Assembly: GCA_943788365.1 (NCBI GenBank)
Contig: CALSPZ010000001.1
Coordinates: 434,001 to 498,000, forward strand
DNA from: CAJQGY01 sp905478015
GTDB lineage: Bacteria; Pseudomonadota; Gammaproteobacteria; Magnimaribacterales; D2472
DNA: 64,000 bases
Reading direction: 5' to 3'
The notes beneath the pieces are model-generated. The model made no database searches. It saw only the letters and a program-made list of their open reading frames with translations, and had not been told where the DNA came from. Of this stretch, positions 33,994 through 43,747 are shown one piece after another (the stretch's first letter is position 1; each line of letters starts with the position of its first letter). The translations under genes were made by a program, and so were the position numbers.

Positions 33994-35265
33994 TTATTGC
34001 TCCGAAATATAGCTTAAAGGAGGCTGAACCATTTTAATTAAATCTTCCTTATTGCCATCGTATGTTTTTTGAACATCTATACCGTTACGACCCAGGCCTT
34101 TAAAAAGACCACTATCAACACTTGACCATAAAGCATATTTAGCTTTGCCTTCAACCGTAAATAATCCAAAATGATTTTCTGATCCAGATTGATTTGATGA
34201 ATCCTTCCAGGGTTCATCAAATGCTGAAAAATAAAAACATGATATTTTTAAAGAATTGCATAATTTAGTTGTCAAATCAAAATAGATTGACTGTTTGTAT
34301 TCATCGGCTGCGTGCGTGCCCTCATCCCCATATAAATCAGTAGCAATTGATGCCCATCCAGTCTCACCAATATGTATATCTTTCTGAATACCAATGCTTT
34401 GCATATAATTTTTAACACTTAGAAATTGCGCGTACTGATAATCAACAGCTTTCTTCATTGCATGATCTATAGCATCTAACTTGTTATCAAATAAATTTAC
34501 ATCCTCTAGTTTCCAAAAGACTGGGTTGTAGTGGGTATCATGAAATGGATATGTATGAACTGAAATATAATCAACAGCTTTCATAAGACTTTCTAAATCT
34601 TCATTATGATACTCTGAACCTCCCCCGCCCCATGATGCAAAATTATCTGAGCTTGTAATCCAAAGGCTCTTTGGTAAATCTCCAGACAACTTTAGATCCT
34701 GCAAATAGTTAACCCAATTTAAAATAATATTAGGTGCGACAAAATAGCTAGTTGCCCAATGAACCATTGATTCATTTCCTACAGCTATAATTTTAACTAT
34801 TTCAGGATATTTTTTTGCAAGCCTAACGACCTCTTGAATTTCTTTTGTATTGCCCTCTAAATCTTCTTGATTGTGATTTGGTGAATCTGTGAATGAATTC
34901 TCGCAGTCAATCCATGCCCCAAGCATTACATACATCTCAAAACTATCATCATCCATTTTTAACTGCTTTATTGACTCAAGAGTATTTTCTGCAAATTCAT
35001 GATGGACATCATATGTTCTTATTACTTTAAATCCTTGAGCACTCATGAGCATCAAGTCCTCTTTAATTTGAGCTATTGAAGGCTCATCTTGTCTTGTTTG
35101 GCCTCGAAAGCCTCCATATGAGATAGCCTGATAGTTTGAATTGCCAAGAAATTCTTTTGCAGATTTATTCATATTTTTATTATTACCACTTAAATTAACC
35201 AAACTTGTAAACAGGATTAAAAGTGCCGTGATGATTAACGTTTTTCTTATTGTAAAAATTTTCAG
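33994..35265 (-). CDS. Membrane-anchored or secreted GH17 beta-1,3-glucanase, CTG start
   Basis: 423-residue GH17 enzyme. Catalytic Glu165 (AVGNESMVHW) and Glu301 (IGETGWAS), counted from the CTG. The usual start at 35202 (TTG) lies just inside the signal. In-frame extension to CTG at 35265 adds 21 residues that form a signal peptide or anchor: KIFTIRKTLIITALLILFTS. A GGA element lies about 9 bp upstream, the preceding gene stops 6 bp upstream, and no ATG, GTG or TTG precedes 35202 in frame. The extended form converts a seemingly cytoplasmic protein into an exported one. Function: endo- or exo-cleavage of laminarin. Confidence 0.82.
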   Translation of the reverse strand: MKIFTIRKTLIITALLILFTSLVNLSGNNKNMNKSAKEFLGNSNYQAISYGGFRGQTRQDEPSIAQIKEDLMLMSAQGFKVIRTYDVHHEFAENTLESIKQLKMDDDSFEMYVMLGAWIDCENSFTDSPNHNQEDLEGNTKEIQEVVRLAKKYPEIVKIIAVGNESMVHWATSYFVAPNIILNWVNYLQDLKLSGDLPKSLWITSSDNFASWGGGGSEYHNEDLESLMKAVDYISVHTYPFHDTHYNPVFWKLEDVNLFDNKLDAIDHAMKKAVDYQYAQFLSVKNYMQSIGIQKDIHIGETGWASIATDLYGDEGTHAADEYKQSIYFDLTTKLCNSLKISCFYFSAFDEPWKDSSNQSGSENHFGLFTVEGKAKYALWSSVDSGLFKGLGRNGIDVQKTYDGNKEDLIKMVQPPLSYISEQ

Positions 35266-35271
35266 AACTAA

Positions 35272-38200
35272 TTATCCATTATTTGTTTTAACATATACCT
35301 TCAACTTTTCTATTTTTTTATCACGATTGAAAATGCTTTGACTCAAAGATTCATCAATCTCATCTCCTTCTATTTCCTTAGATGAACCATCAGCAAACAA
35401 AACTTCTATCAACTCTTTGTTGCTTTCGTGATAAATAACAGGCACCTGACAGATAGTTAGACCAAGCATGCCGCTATCAAGTTCCAAGGAGATAATATTT
35501 CTATCAAGATCAATATATTTAAATGTTCTAGGCTCTTTTAAGAACTCTTCTTTTTTCATTATTGTGGGATGGAATTTAATTTTTCCATTCTTGATAAGAA
35601 CACCCATCTCTCCAAATCTACTAAGGATATCTTCTTTAACTTGACCAGTCATGCCAGGTTGCTGAACACCCTTTCCGAATGGAGTATGGGAGTATGGGTC
35701 TGTAGGAAAAGCACCATAAAGGCTAGGAGACTTGTTTACACCAATACCTTCATTTATTTCAAAATAATGATCAAATAAACTTCCAACCGTATCTTTTGTA
35801 CTTCCATCTTTTATTGAATCCCTTGTTACCTCAAATACAGCTAGCAATAATTTAGATACCATGTGCCAATAAATAGAGCCAAGACCTTCATAACCATAAA
35901 AAGTTCCAGATCTACCGGTAAAAGATTTATGGTCAAAAACTTGCTCAAAAATATCTAATATTAACTGCTCTTCTTCTTTCACTAGCTCTGAGTACTTGCT
36001 AGGCAAATTAGCAAACTCATCTTTCAGAGAGTTGGAATTATTAAAATTGCCATTAAAATGAAAGACTCCATTGCAATCTTCTTTTATAAGTTGAGTGTTG
36101 CCGTCTTTAATTAAAACCTCTAAAAGCTTAGATCCTTTTACAAGATTTTTAGATATTACATTTTTCTTTAGAAATCCTGGAAGTTCTTTATTTGGATAAA
36201 GTAAATAACTATATTGATTTTCTCTAAATAATGCGCTTTTTTTCAATGAATTAAGAACGTCCAAGCTCTCATTGGTTGATAGATACTTTGAGCTTAGAAT
36301 TCCAACTTGGCCTTCAAGCATTTCAGAAAGGTATGAAACAGAAACCTTGTCTGATTCAATATTAATTAAGTTGTAGGCATGATATAGACCATCTTCTCTT
36401 TTATTGACATCGATGGTGTGTTCTAGGAACTTAGTTGCAAGGTCGATAAAATCTTTAATATCATTAATAGAAACAGGCTCTTTATTTCCAGAAAAATTAT
36501 ATTTATAAACTTTTGACCTATAGCTGCTAGCTGCCTCTCCTAGAGAGTCCATTATCAACTTTCTATCAACATCATTTATGTCTTGGTTAGCTAAAATAGA
36601 CTGATTCAAGACAAATATGTTATTAATAGTTTGAAAAATCTTATTAAGTTCTTCAGAAATATGAATCTTCTCAAGATTTGATTTTTTCAGTAAATTATTA
36701 AAAAATTGTAAAAATCTTCTTAGGTAATATAGGGTTACCATTGATACGCCATTTCCGACAAGAGCATTGTTTGCATCATTCCATTCTGGTCTCTGCGTAT
36801 TCATCCATATTCCAGCACCAGGAATAAAATTAGAAATCTTAGCTAGAACAGTTGCGAGTATTTTTTCAATAAAATTTACTCTTACAATATCTTTATTAGA
36901 ATCTAGCAACAATGCACCATCAGATCCAATGCTTGACCTTGCGCTAATGATGTTGTTTTCTTTTTCATGATTAAAAATAATTGTATTTTTTGGGTCTACA
37001 ACCATTTCATCGTATGGCTTTATTTCGTATGGAACATTTGCATATACAAATATATTTTTTACGAAATATTGCTCAATTTTTTCTGGATAGTAATCCTCAG
37101 CAAACTCTAGAAACTTAAGTAAATAGATAATTTGATGATCACCCCAATAACCAATATAAGACCAGGGATTATCAGGTTCAATTGTCTCCCAATCAAACCC
37201 ATCTTTTGTTACACGATATGGGTTATAGCCATCAAATGTAGATGCATTCAAAAATTTTAAGATCATATTGTCAATAAATTGAGGGTATGAATAAGCCAAG
37301 GCTTCCCAATTTTGAAAAATATCCCTCCAATTACCCTCATAGTCTAAAATTTTTGAACCATCCTCATTTGTAGTATTTATCGAAAATTGATTCCATGGTC
37401 TGCTAGGATCGCCATGTCTTCTACTAAATTTTAAAGGCAAATATTCACCTGCAAGACGTTTGAAGTCTAAATCTTCTGAAGATTTAATAAGGCCTCTTAG
37501 ATAAAAAAGTGTGAATGTATTTTCAAGAGAATTCAGTTCATTTTTAACATTATTAAATATTTTAATGTTTGCATTTTCTAAATAAGAAAAAAAGTCATTC
37601 TTTTCAATTAAATAGTCATTATCAAAAATTCCGCCTCTCATTATGTTAAATAATGTATTTGAAAAATGGCGAATATTTCTTCTTTTATCAGAGGTGGTCT
37701 GAAGTCCATCAGATGATCCAGTTAATTTATAAAGCTCATCAGATGATGACTGGACATCGTTTTCAATTTCATTCCAAAGACTGGAATTATTTAGAATCTC
37801 TTTATTAATATTCATGACAGCAGATGCGTCTTTATTTACGTCTGCAACTATCATCCATGATTGAGTACTATTTGAATCTAATGAAATATTTGAATTGAGC
37901 AGATAAGCACCCTTCTCAGCCTTAATATCAAACTCTTCTTCAACATTACCTGTTCTTATAAATCTATAAATCTGAGAAGAAGATAAGAGTTTCTTTGAAG
38001 AATCTAACCCTAAACTCCATGCAATATTTGTTTTTAGAGCTTCACTAGGCTCAGCTTTATCGACCAAGATAGCGCTCATTGCAAACATACCAACACCACT
38101 ATCTTTTACAAGCTCACTTCTTTTATATGCATCAACAAGGTTACTTGTTGAGTTTTGAGTATAGAATTCTACACCCCATGGAAGAATATTATGAATTCCA

Positions 38201-38739
38201 TCTAAAATTCTAATATCTATATTAGAATTAGTATTATTTTTAAGAAGAGATTTCCTTACAAACCCAAATTTGTCACTAATATTCCATTGGTAAGAGTACT
38301 CAAGTCCTAAATCATGATTTATTTCCTCAAAAAGAATTTTTGTTCCTCTAAGGTTTTTATATAAATTCCTTGTTATTTTATATGCGCTTGAAGCTTCAAC
38401 CTTAAAGGGTTCCCACAAGCTAGACGAATCACCATTTGTAATATGGAAGATAGATTTGCTTCCTGTTATATCATGAGATTCAGTGATTTTATCGTCAGTA
38501 TAGTAGGGAAATAATGCATTATCATTATCTTTTCTTCCAGCAGACAAGGCCCCATTGCTTGATATAAACAACCAATGATTATAGGGACTTACTATACTCA
38601 TAAAAAATGGTCGCATTGATTCTACATTTGAAATTTTATAAAAATTCTCTCCATTAATAACAACCTCAGAACCAATGATGTCATCATGATTAAAATTGAT
38701 AGGGGTTTTACCCATAAAGATATTTTTTAAGTCTTTCAT
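35272..38739 (-). CDS. Large beta-1,3-glucan phosphorylase-like enzyme (GH149-type)
   Basis: 1155-residue cytoplasmic protein of the phosphorylase class related to GH94/GH149. The N-terminal about 350 residues form a beta-sandwich-like region (GFVRKSLLKNN; IHNILPWGVE). The (alpha/alpha)6 catalytic region contains GNWRDIFQNWEA (469-480), YWGDHQIIYLL (531-541) and NTQRPEWNDANNAL (647-660), the last resembling the W-N-D catalytic segment of GH94. The size and marine laminarin context favour GH149, which converts beta-1,3-glucan plus phosphate to glucose-1-phosphate. No signal peptide. The ATG abuts the glk stop directly. A pgm for the product is not in this window. Confidence 0.78.
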   Translation of the reverse strand: MKDLKNIFMGKTPINFNHDDIIGSEVVINGENFYKISNVESMRPFFMSIVSPYNHWLFISSNGALSAGRKDNDNALFPYYTDDKITESHDITGSKSIFHITNGDSSSLWEPFKVEASSAYKITRNLYKNLRGTKILFEEINHDLGLEYSYQWNISDKFGFVRKSLLKNNTNSNIDIRILDGIHNILPWGVEFYTQNSTSNLVDAYKRSELVKDSGVGMFAMSAILVDKAEPSEALKTNIAWSLGLDSSKKLLSSSQIYRFIRTGNVEEEFDIKAEKGAYLLNSNISLDSNSTQSWMIVADVNKDASAVMNINKEILNNSSLWNEIENDVQSSSDELYKLTGSSDGLQTTSDKRRNIRHFSNTLFNIMRGGIFDNDYLIEKNDFFSYLENANIKIFNNVKNELNSLENTFTLFYLRGLIKSSEDLDFKRLAGEYLPLKFSRRHGDPSRPWNQFSINTTNEDGSKILDYEGNWRDIFQNWEALAYSYPQFIDNMILKFLNASTFDGYNPYRVTKDGFDWETIEPDNPWSYIGYWGDHQIIYLLKFLEFAEDYYPEKIEQYFVKNIFVYANVPYEIKPYDEMVVDPKNTIIFNHEKENNIISARSSIGSDGALLLDSNKDIVRVNFIEKILATVLAKISNFIPGAGIWMNTQRPEWNDANNALVGNGVSMVTLYYLRRFLQFFNNLLKKSNLEKIHISEELNKIFQTINNIFVLNQSILANQDINDVDRKLIMDSLGEAASSYRSKVYKYNFSGNKEPVSINDIKDFIDLATKFLEHTIDVNKREDGLYHAYNLINIESDKVSVSYLSEMLEGQVGILSSKYLSTNESLDVLNSLKKSALFRENQYSYLLYPNKELPGFLKKNVISKNLVKGSKLLEVLIKDGNTQLIKEDCNGVFHFNGNFNNSNSLKDEFANLPSKYSELVKEEEQLILDIFEQVFDHKSFTGRSGTFYGYEGLGSIYWHMVSKLLLAVFEVTRDSIKDGSTKDTVGSLFDHYFEINEGIGVNKSPSLYGAFPTDPYSHTPFGKGVQQPGMTGQVKEDILSRFGEMGVLIKNGKIKFHPTIMKKEEFLKEPRTFKYIDLDRNIISLELDSGMLGLTICQVPVIYHESNKELIEVLFADGSSKEIEGDEIDESLSQSIFNRDKKIEKLKVYVKTNNG

Positions 38740-39651
38740 TTATTTGTGTAGATTGTAGTAATTTAAATTTCCAAGAAGACAGGCGTGTTCTCGATTGATC
38801 ATTCCAATAGGTATCATTTCTAATAAGTCTTTATGTATCCCTTTCTTGTTACTCATAAAGTTTCTAACGAAAAGGTCTTTATCCATAAGCTCAACAATAG
38901 TTCGCATTAAGCTTCCGGCTATATAGACCCCATTACCAGAAATAAAGTTTAGAGCCATATCAGAGATAACCTCAGCAAGTGATTTTGTAAAACCATCTAT
39001 AACGAGCTTTGCTGTTTTATCACCCTCTCTAAAAAGCTTGACTACATTTTCAGATGAAATTTTTTCACTAGTTTTATATTCGTAAATTTTTGATATAGCA
39101 GAGCCAGAAACAACATCCTCCAGAGTGACAAAGTTTGTTGTGGGTTTTTCAATTCCATAGTTAAGAAGTAAAGAGTTGGTGAGCCCTGTCGTATTTCCAA
39201 TTTCAGTCGGTACTACGACGCCTCCCTCCATCTTAAAAGCTGCACCCAATCCAGTACCTGGACCAATAAAAAAAGTATTTCCATTGAATGGATTTCCATT
39301 TTTAATCAGCCCTATTTCAGTCTCTTTAATGTCAGATAGGCTATACCCAATTGATTCCCAATCGTTAAGCAAGCTGCAGCTTTTGAGACCTAGCTTATCT
39401 TTAAGCTCTTGCTCATTAACAGATAAATCTCTATTGGTCATAGTAATATTTCCATTTATTTTTGGGCCTGCTGCAGAGATAACTAAGTTATCTATATTTT
39501 TTGAACTTACTATATTTGAAATAAAAGCATGAAAGTTATCGATAGTATCCAAAGGTATTTTTTTTGTACTATCAAGATAATTAGAACCATCTTCTGCAAG
39601 AGCATACCTTATATTAGTTCCGCCAATATCAATTAATAAAATTTTACTCAT
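38740..39651 (-). CDS. glk: Glucokinase
   Basis: 303-residue glucokinase of the Glk (non-ROK) type, ATP plus glucose to glucose-6-phosphate. IDIGGTNIRYAL is the phosphate-1 motif, GPGTGLGAAF the adenosine/glucose motif, and PTEIGNT carries a sugar-binding Glu. Its start overlaps the end of the GH3 gene by 8 bp, and its stop abuts the phosphorylase gene. It uses glucose released by GH3 and imported through the SSS carrier, feeding Zwf in the same run. Confidence 0.93.
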   Translation of the reverse strand: MSKILLIDIGGTNIRYALAEDGSNYLDSTKKIPLDTIDNFHAFISNIVSSKNIDNLVISAAGPKINGNITMTNRDLSVNEQELKDKLGLKSCSLLNDWESIGYSLSDIKETEIGLIKNGNPFNGNTFFIGPGTGLGAAFKMEGGVVVPTEIGNTTGLTNSLLLNYGIEKPTTNFVTLEDVVSGSAISKIYEYKTSEKISSENVVKLFREGDKTAKLVIDGFTKSLAEVISDMALNFISGNGVYIAGSLMRTIVELMDKDLFVRNFMSNKKGIHKDLLEMIPIGMINREHACLLGNLNYYNLHK

Positions 39652-42145
39652 AATCGCTGATGTTTAGTGAGCAAGAATTATATCCTGTGTTATTAATGAA
39701 TTTAATAGAATGTAGTTCTATTTCCCAATTGCCTGAAGAACCAAACTGAGAGCGCAATGTTAAATTAGAAGGTTCAAAATCTGGATTAAATAAACATTGG
39801 ATAGGAATATTTATTTCCTTCCAATTATTATCAAAATTATCTTTAAGAATTTTTGTTAAATCAATGGATTTATAACAGACAGAGGACTCAGAATTTTTTA
39901 TTTGTTCTTGGGTTTTATAACAACCAAAATCTAAGGTTAATTTTTCAGATGATAGTTTTTTTGGCCTTAATATTAATTGAACAGATCCATTTTCCATATG
40001 AGAAATATCTTCGCTGGATCCACTGCCTATAAACCAGGTTTTATAAATACTTTTAGGGCCAAATTTAATGAGCTTTGCATCATCCTGTTTTTTGTAATCA
40101 AATTTAGTTATGTTAAAACCAGAGTTTTTATCAATATAAATATCACTGTTTATGCCGTCATAAACTCGTTCATTTTTTTCAGGGCTAAAATAGGAAACTG
40201 TTTCGCCATATGAGGGATATGCTGAACCCATAAATACAGTAATTTCATCAGGCCTAAATGATTTATCCTCTTCAGAAACCTTTGTTAGGTATATATTGTC
40301 TGAATAACTAAGGCCATAGCCATATTTAAAAAGAGGATCATAGTCATCATCTTTAAAATTTAACTCAGCCTGAGAGGAAAGTCTTGGCCATGAATATGAT
40401 AACTTTCCAACAAAATCATGCTCTACTTTGTTATCTATGTTGGTAAAAATAACATCACCAATACCCTCAACAGCAGTCCCAGGAAGCCATAGTTGAACAA
40501 ATGCATTAGACAAATTTAATTCTTGATTAATAACCAAAGGCCTACCAGATATAAATAGAGAGACACTTGGAATGCCTTGGTTATTTATATTTGTCATAGA
40601 ATTGATGAGATTTTTATTGTTATTCCTAAAGAAGATATTCTTTCTATCACCATCACCTTCAGCGTAAGGCTCTTCTCCATAAACAAATATTACAACATCA
40701 GGTTTTCTTTTATATGTTCCATCTTCTGAATATTCAATAGAACTATTCATTGATTTGGCTTTTTCTTCTATTGCCTCATAAATACTTAGTGTATTAGGAA
40801 AATCACTATTAGCATTACCTCTACCCTGCCAAGTAATAGTCCAGCCTCCCATTTGGTTAGATATATTTTGTGAGGCACTACCTACCACCAAAATATGTTT
40901 ATTTGATTTAATTGGAAGTGTTTGATTGTTATTTTTTAGAAGGACAATTGACTCTCTAACTGCTTGTCTTGCAATCTCTTTATGCTCCTCATTACCTATA
41001 AAATTATATTTATAGTTATGAGGAATCCTTCCGTTAAGAAGCCCAAGTCTATATTTAACTGTTAGAACTCTCCTTACAGCATCATCAAGTCTACTGATAT
41101 TAATTTCGCCTTCTTTAACTGAATTGAGAGTATTTATATACAACTCTTTCCATTCATCGGGAACCATAAATATATCAACGCCTGCATTTAAAGATTGAGG
41201 GCAGTCGCTTTTTGTGCATCCTGGAACTTGACCATGACCATTCCAGTCACCTACTACTAATCCATTAAAACCCATCTGGTCTCTTAGTACATTTTCTAAT
41301 AAGTTTTTATTTCCATGCATCTTTTCGCCATTCCATGAGTTGAAACTTGCCATTACAGACTGAACACAAGCATCCATTGCTCTAAAGTAAGGCAGTCCAT
41401 GGACATCTCTTAGGGCTTGCTCTGAAAGTATTGTGTTGCCTTGGTCAACACCATCCTGCGTTCCACCATCTCCTAAAAAATGCTTTGCTGTTGCTAATAC
41501 ATGATTTTGATCAAGAAATTGATCTGAGCTACCTTGAAGACCCAGTATCATTGCCTCACCAAGCAGTGAAACTAGCTCAGGATCTTCAGAATATCCTTCA
41601 TATGTTCGTCCCCATGTATCATTTTGAGGAACAGCAATTGTAGGAGCAAAAGTCCATATTATCCCAGTAGACAAAAGCTCTTTAGCAACAACATCTCCAA
41701 TTTTTTTTATGAGATTGAAGTTTCTTGTTGATCCTAACCCAATATTGTGCGGGAATATTGTAGCTCCAATTACGTTATTATGACCATGAACAGCATCTGT
41801 TCCCCATAGTATTGGAATAATTTCTCCATCTATTTGAGGAGATGCCTCATAAAAATCTTTACTTACTTCTTTCCAATCTGAAACAGAGCTATATTTTTCT
41901 TTGTTTGGAAATTTACCTCCGCCATTTAAGATAGTGCCGAGTTGGAATTCTTTTGCTTCGAGTGGAGTAACAGCATCTAAATCAGGCATTATTATTTGCC
42001 CAACTTTTTGCTCTAATGTCATTTTCTCAAGAAGTCTTTCTACTTCTACTATTTCATTATTTGGTATTGAGCAAGATGAGTTATGAGACCAGTCAATATT
42101 TGCTGAAAGGTTAAAAGACAAAAGGATTAATAATAATTTTTTCAT
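39644..42145 (-). CDS. Secreted GH3 beta-glucosidase
   Basis: 833-residue exo-beta-glucosidase, family GH3, with a signal peptide (MKKLLLILLSFNLSANID). GTDAVHGHNNV (116-126), TAKHFLGDGG (219-228) and the nucleophile Asp300 in GLVVGDWNGHG are present, followed by the alpha/beta sandwich domain with the acid/base Glu region (VFVYGEEPYAEGDGDR as EGDGDR). A C-terminal extension of about 200 residues (from ~640) resembles a carbohydrate-binding beta-sandwich. Marine GH3 enzymes of this size act as 1,3/1,4-exo-glucosidases on laminari-oligosaccharides. It starts 5 bp after the SSS carrier. Confidence 0.95.
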   Translation of the reverse strand: MKKLLLILLSFNLSANIDWSHNSSCSIPNNEIVEVERLLEKMTLEQKVGQIIMPDLDAVTPLEAKEFQLGTILNGGGKFPNKEKYSSVSDWKEVSKDFYEASPQIDGEIIPILWGTDAVHGHNNVIGATIFPHNIGLGSTRNFNLIKKIGDVVAKELLSTGIIWTFAPTIAVPQNDTWGRTYEGYSEDPELVSLLGEAMILGLQGSSDQFLDQNHVLATAKHFLGDGGTQDGVDQGNTILSEQALRDVHGLPYFRAMDACVQSVMASFNSWNGEKMHGNKNLLENVLRDQMGFNGLVVGDWNGHGQVPGCTKSDCPQSLNAGVDIFMVPDEWKELYINTLNSVKEGEINISRLDDAVRRVLTVKYRLGLLNGRIPHNYKYNFIGNEEHKEIARQAVRESIVLLKNNNQTLPIKSNKHILVVGSASQNISNQMGGWTITWQGRGNANSDFPNTLSIYEAIEEKAKSMNSSIEYSEDGTYKRKPDVVIFVYGEEPYAEGDGDRKNIFFRNNNKNLINSMTNINNQGIPSVSLFISGRPLVINQELNLSNAFVQLWLPGTAVEGIGDVIFTNIDNKVEHDFVGKLSYSWPRLSSQAELNFKDDDYDPLFKYGYGLSYSDNIYLTKVSEEDKSFRPDEITVFMGSAYPSYGETVSYFSPEKNERVYDGINSDIYIDKNSGFNITKFDYKKQDDAKLIKFGPKSIYKTWFIGSGSSEDISHMENGSVQLILRPKKLSSEKLTLDFGCYKTQEQIKNSESSVCYKSIDLTKILKDNFDNNWKEINIPIQCLFNPDFEPSNLTLRSQFGSSGNWEIELHSIKFINNTGYNSCSLNISDYE

Positions 42146-42150
42146 TTCTT

Positions 42151-43719
42151 TTATCCAAATGTAAGATAAGTTATAGCTAGAATTACTGTGACAATGATCC
42201 AGTTAATATTGAAAGCTTTTGATGTAGAAAAATTAATATCAGATAAATTAATTGCTTTTATCTGATCCTGATACCCTTGTAAATAAGCAGTTAGAAAACA
42301 GGCAAACCCCGAGATAAAGAAAACTATTCCCATTCTGTGAATATATGCTAGTTCTGGCATGATGAATTTTATTGCTAGGGACAAAATAACTGAAGCAATC
42401 GCTGCAATCAATACAGATAGTGTAGTAGCTTTTTTCCAAAACAATGCAACTAAAAATATAACTAAAATTCCAGGAGTAAATAATCCAGTGAACTCTTGAA
42501 TGTATTGAAAAACTCGTTCAAAACTACCTAAAAGAGGCTTTGCAACTAATGCCGCTATAAAAATCGAAGCAACTGCAGTAAATCTTCCTACTTTTATCAA
42601 ACTGGCTTGTGATGGTTCATTTTTAGAGAAGTTCTTAAATACGTCCATAGTAAAAATGGTGCTTACACTGTTAGTCATAGATGCTAATGAGGATACAATT
42701 GCAGCAATTAGTGCAGCAAAAGTTAATCCAAGCAACCCATTTGGAAGAAGTGTCATCATGCTTGGGTATGCTTGGTCTGATTTTTCTAATAACGGAAATA
42801 ATATTGCCGCGCAAATACCTGGAAGCACAATCACAAAAGGCATTAATAATTTTAAATATGCAGCAAACATTACACCCTTTTGAGCCTCTTTGAGTGACTT
42901 TGCCCCTAAAGCTCTTTGTGTGATGTATTGATTAAAGCCCCAGTATGCAAAGTGGCCTATCCAGACCCCTGCACCTATAAGTATCCAGATACCTGGAAGG
43001 CTAGAATATGATGGATTGTCTTTAGAAAGAATCATATCAAATTTTTCTGGCATATCTTGATAGACTATTTTTAAACCATTAATAATACCAGTTGAATCAG
43101 AAATTAAGTTCAATGCTATATATGAAACTGATAGACCACCAAATATAAGTAATACAACTTGAATTATGTCAGTCATAGCTACAGCTTTTAGACCACCTGA
43201 TAGCGAATAAGCAAGAGAAAATAGGGCCAAAAAAACTAAGGCATTTTCAATGCTAATATCTGTTAAAGCATTTATAGAAAGAGATCCAAGCCATAAAACA
43301 CTTGTGAGATTAATAAATATATAAACAATTATCCAAAAAAAAGATAAAACCAAGCTTACCCTTCTGTCAAATCTTTGCTCAAGAAATTGAGGCATTGTAT
43401 AGATTTGTTTTTCTAAGAATAAAGGTAGAAAGTATTTGGCCATAATAATTAATGCAATTGCAGCTGTTAATTCCCATACAGCTATAGCCATTCCAACTAC
43501 AAAGCCTTCACCGGACATACCAATGATTTGTTCAGCAGAAATATTAGCAGCAATTAAAGAAGCTCCAATAGCCCACCATGGAAGAGATCTTCCTGCTAAA
43601 AAATAATCTTCAGCACTTCTCTCTTCTCCTTTAGGTTTTCTAGATAAATAATAGGCCAAAGAAATTAATCCTATTGCATATCCACCAATAATAAGCCAAT
43701 CTAAATTATTAAAGTACAT
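42151..43719 (-). CDS. Sodium:glucose-type SSS symporter
   Basis: 522-residue inner-membrane carrier of the solute:sodium symporter family (SGLT-like), about 14 helices. AEDYFLAGRSLPWWAIGASLIAANISAEQIIGMSG is the family opening (given here as AEDYFLAGRSLPWWAIGA and the following segment), with GGLKAVAMTDIIQ further on. Likely imports glucose or galactose with Na+. It begins 28 bp after eda, and its stop lies 5 bp before the GH3 gene. Fits Na+ economy with the OadGAB pump in the window. Confidence 0.93.
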   Translation of the reverse strand: MYFNNLDWLIIGGYAIGLISLAYYLSRKPKGEERSAEDYFLAGRSLPWWAIGASLIAANISAEQIIGMSGEGFVVGMAIAVWELTAAIALIIMAKYFLPLFLEKQIYTMPQFLEQRFDRRVSLVLSFFWIIVYIFINLTSVLWLGSLSINALTDISIENALVFLALFSLAYSLSGGLKAVAMTDIIQVVLLIFGGLSVSYIALNLISDSTGIINGLKIVYQDMPEKFDMILSKDNPSYSSLPGIWILIGAGVWIGHFAYWGFNQYITQRALGAKSLKEAQKGVMFAAYLKLLMPFVIVLPGICAAILFPLLEKSDQAYPSMMTLLPNGLLGLTFAALIAAIVSSLASMTNSVSTIFTMDVFKNFSKNEPSQASLIKVGRFTAVASIFIAALVAKPLLGSFERVFQYIQEFTGLFTPGILVIFLVALFWKKATTLSVLIAAIASVILSLAIKFIMPELAYIHRMGIVFFISGFACFLTAYLQGYQDQIKAINLSDINFSTSKAFNINWIIVTVILAITYLTFG

Positions 43720-43747
43720 CTTTATCTCCCCCTTAAAATTCTATTAT

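Noticed and set aside
42248..42439. Minus-strand 62-codon frame within the SSS carrier
   Set aside because: Lies in another frame inside a strongly recognised gene and has no expression signals.
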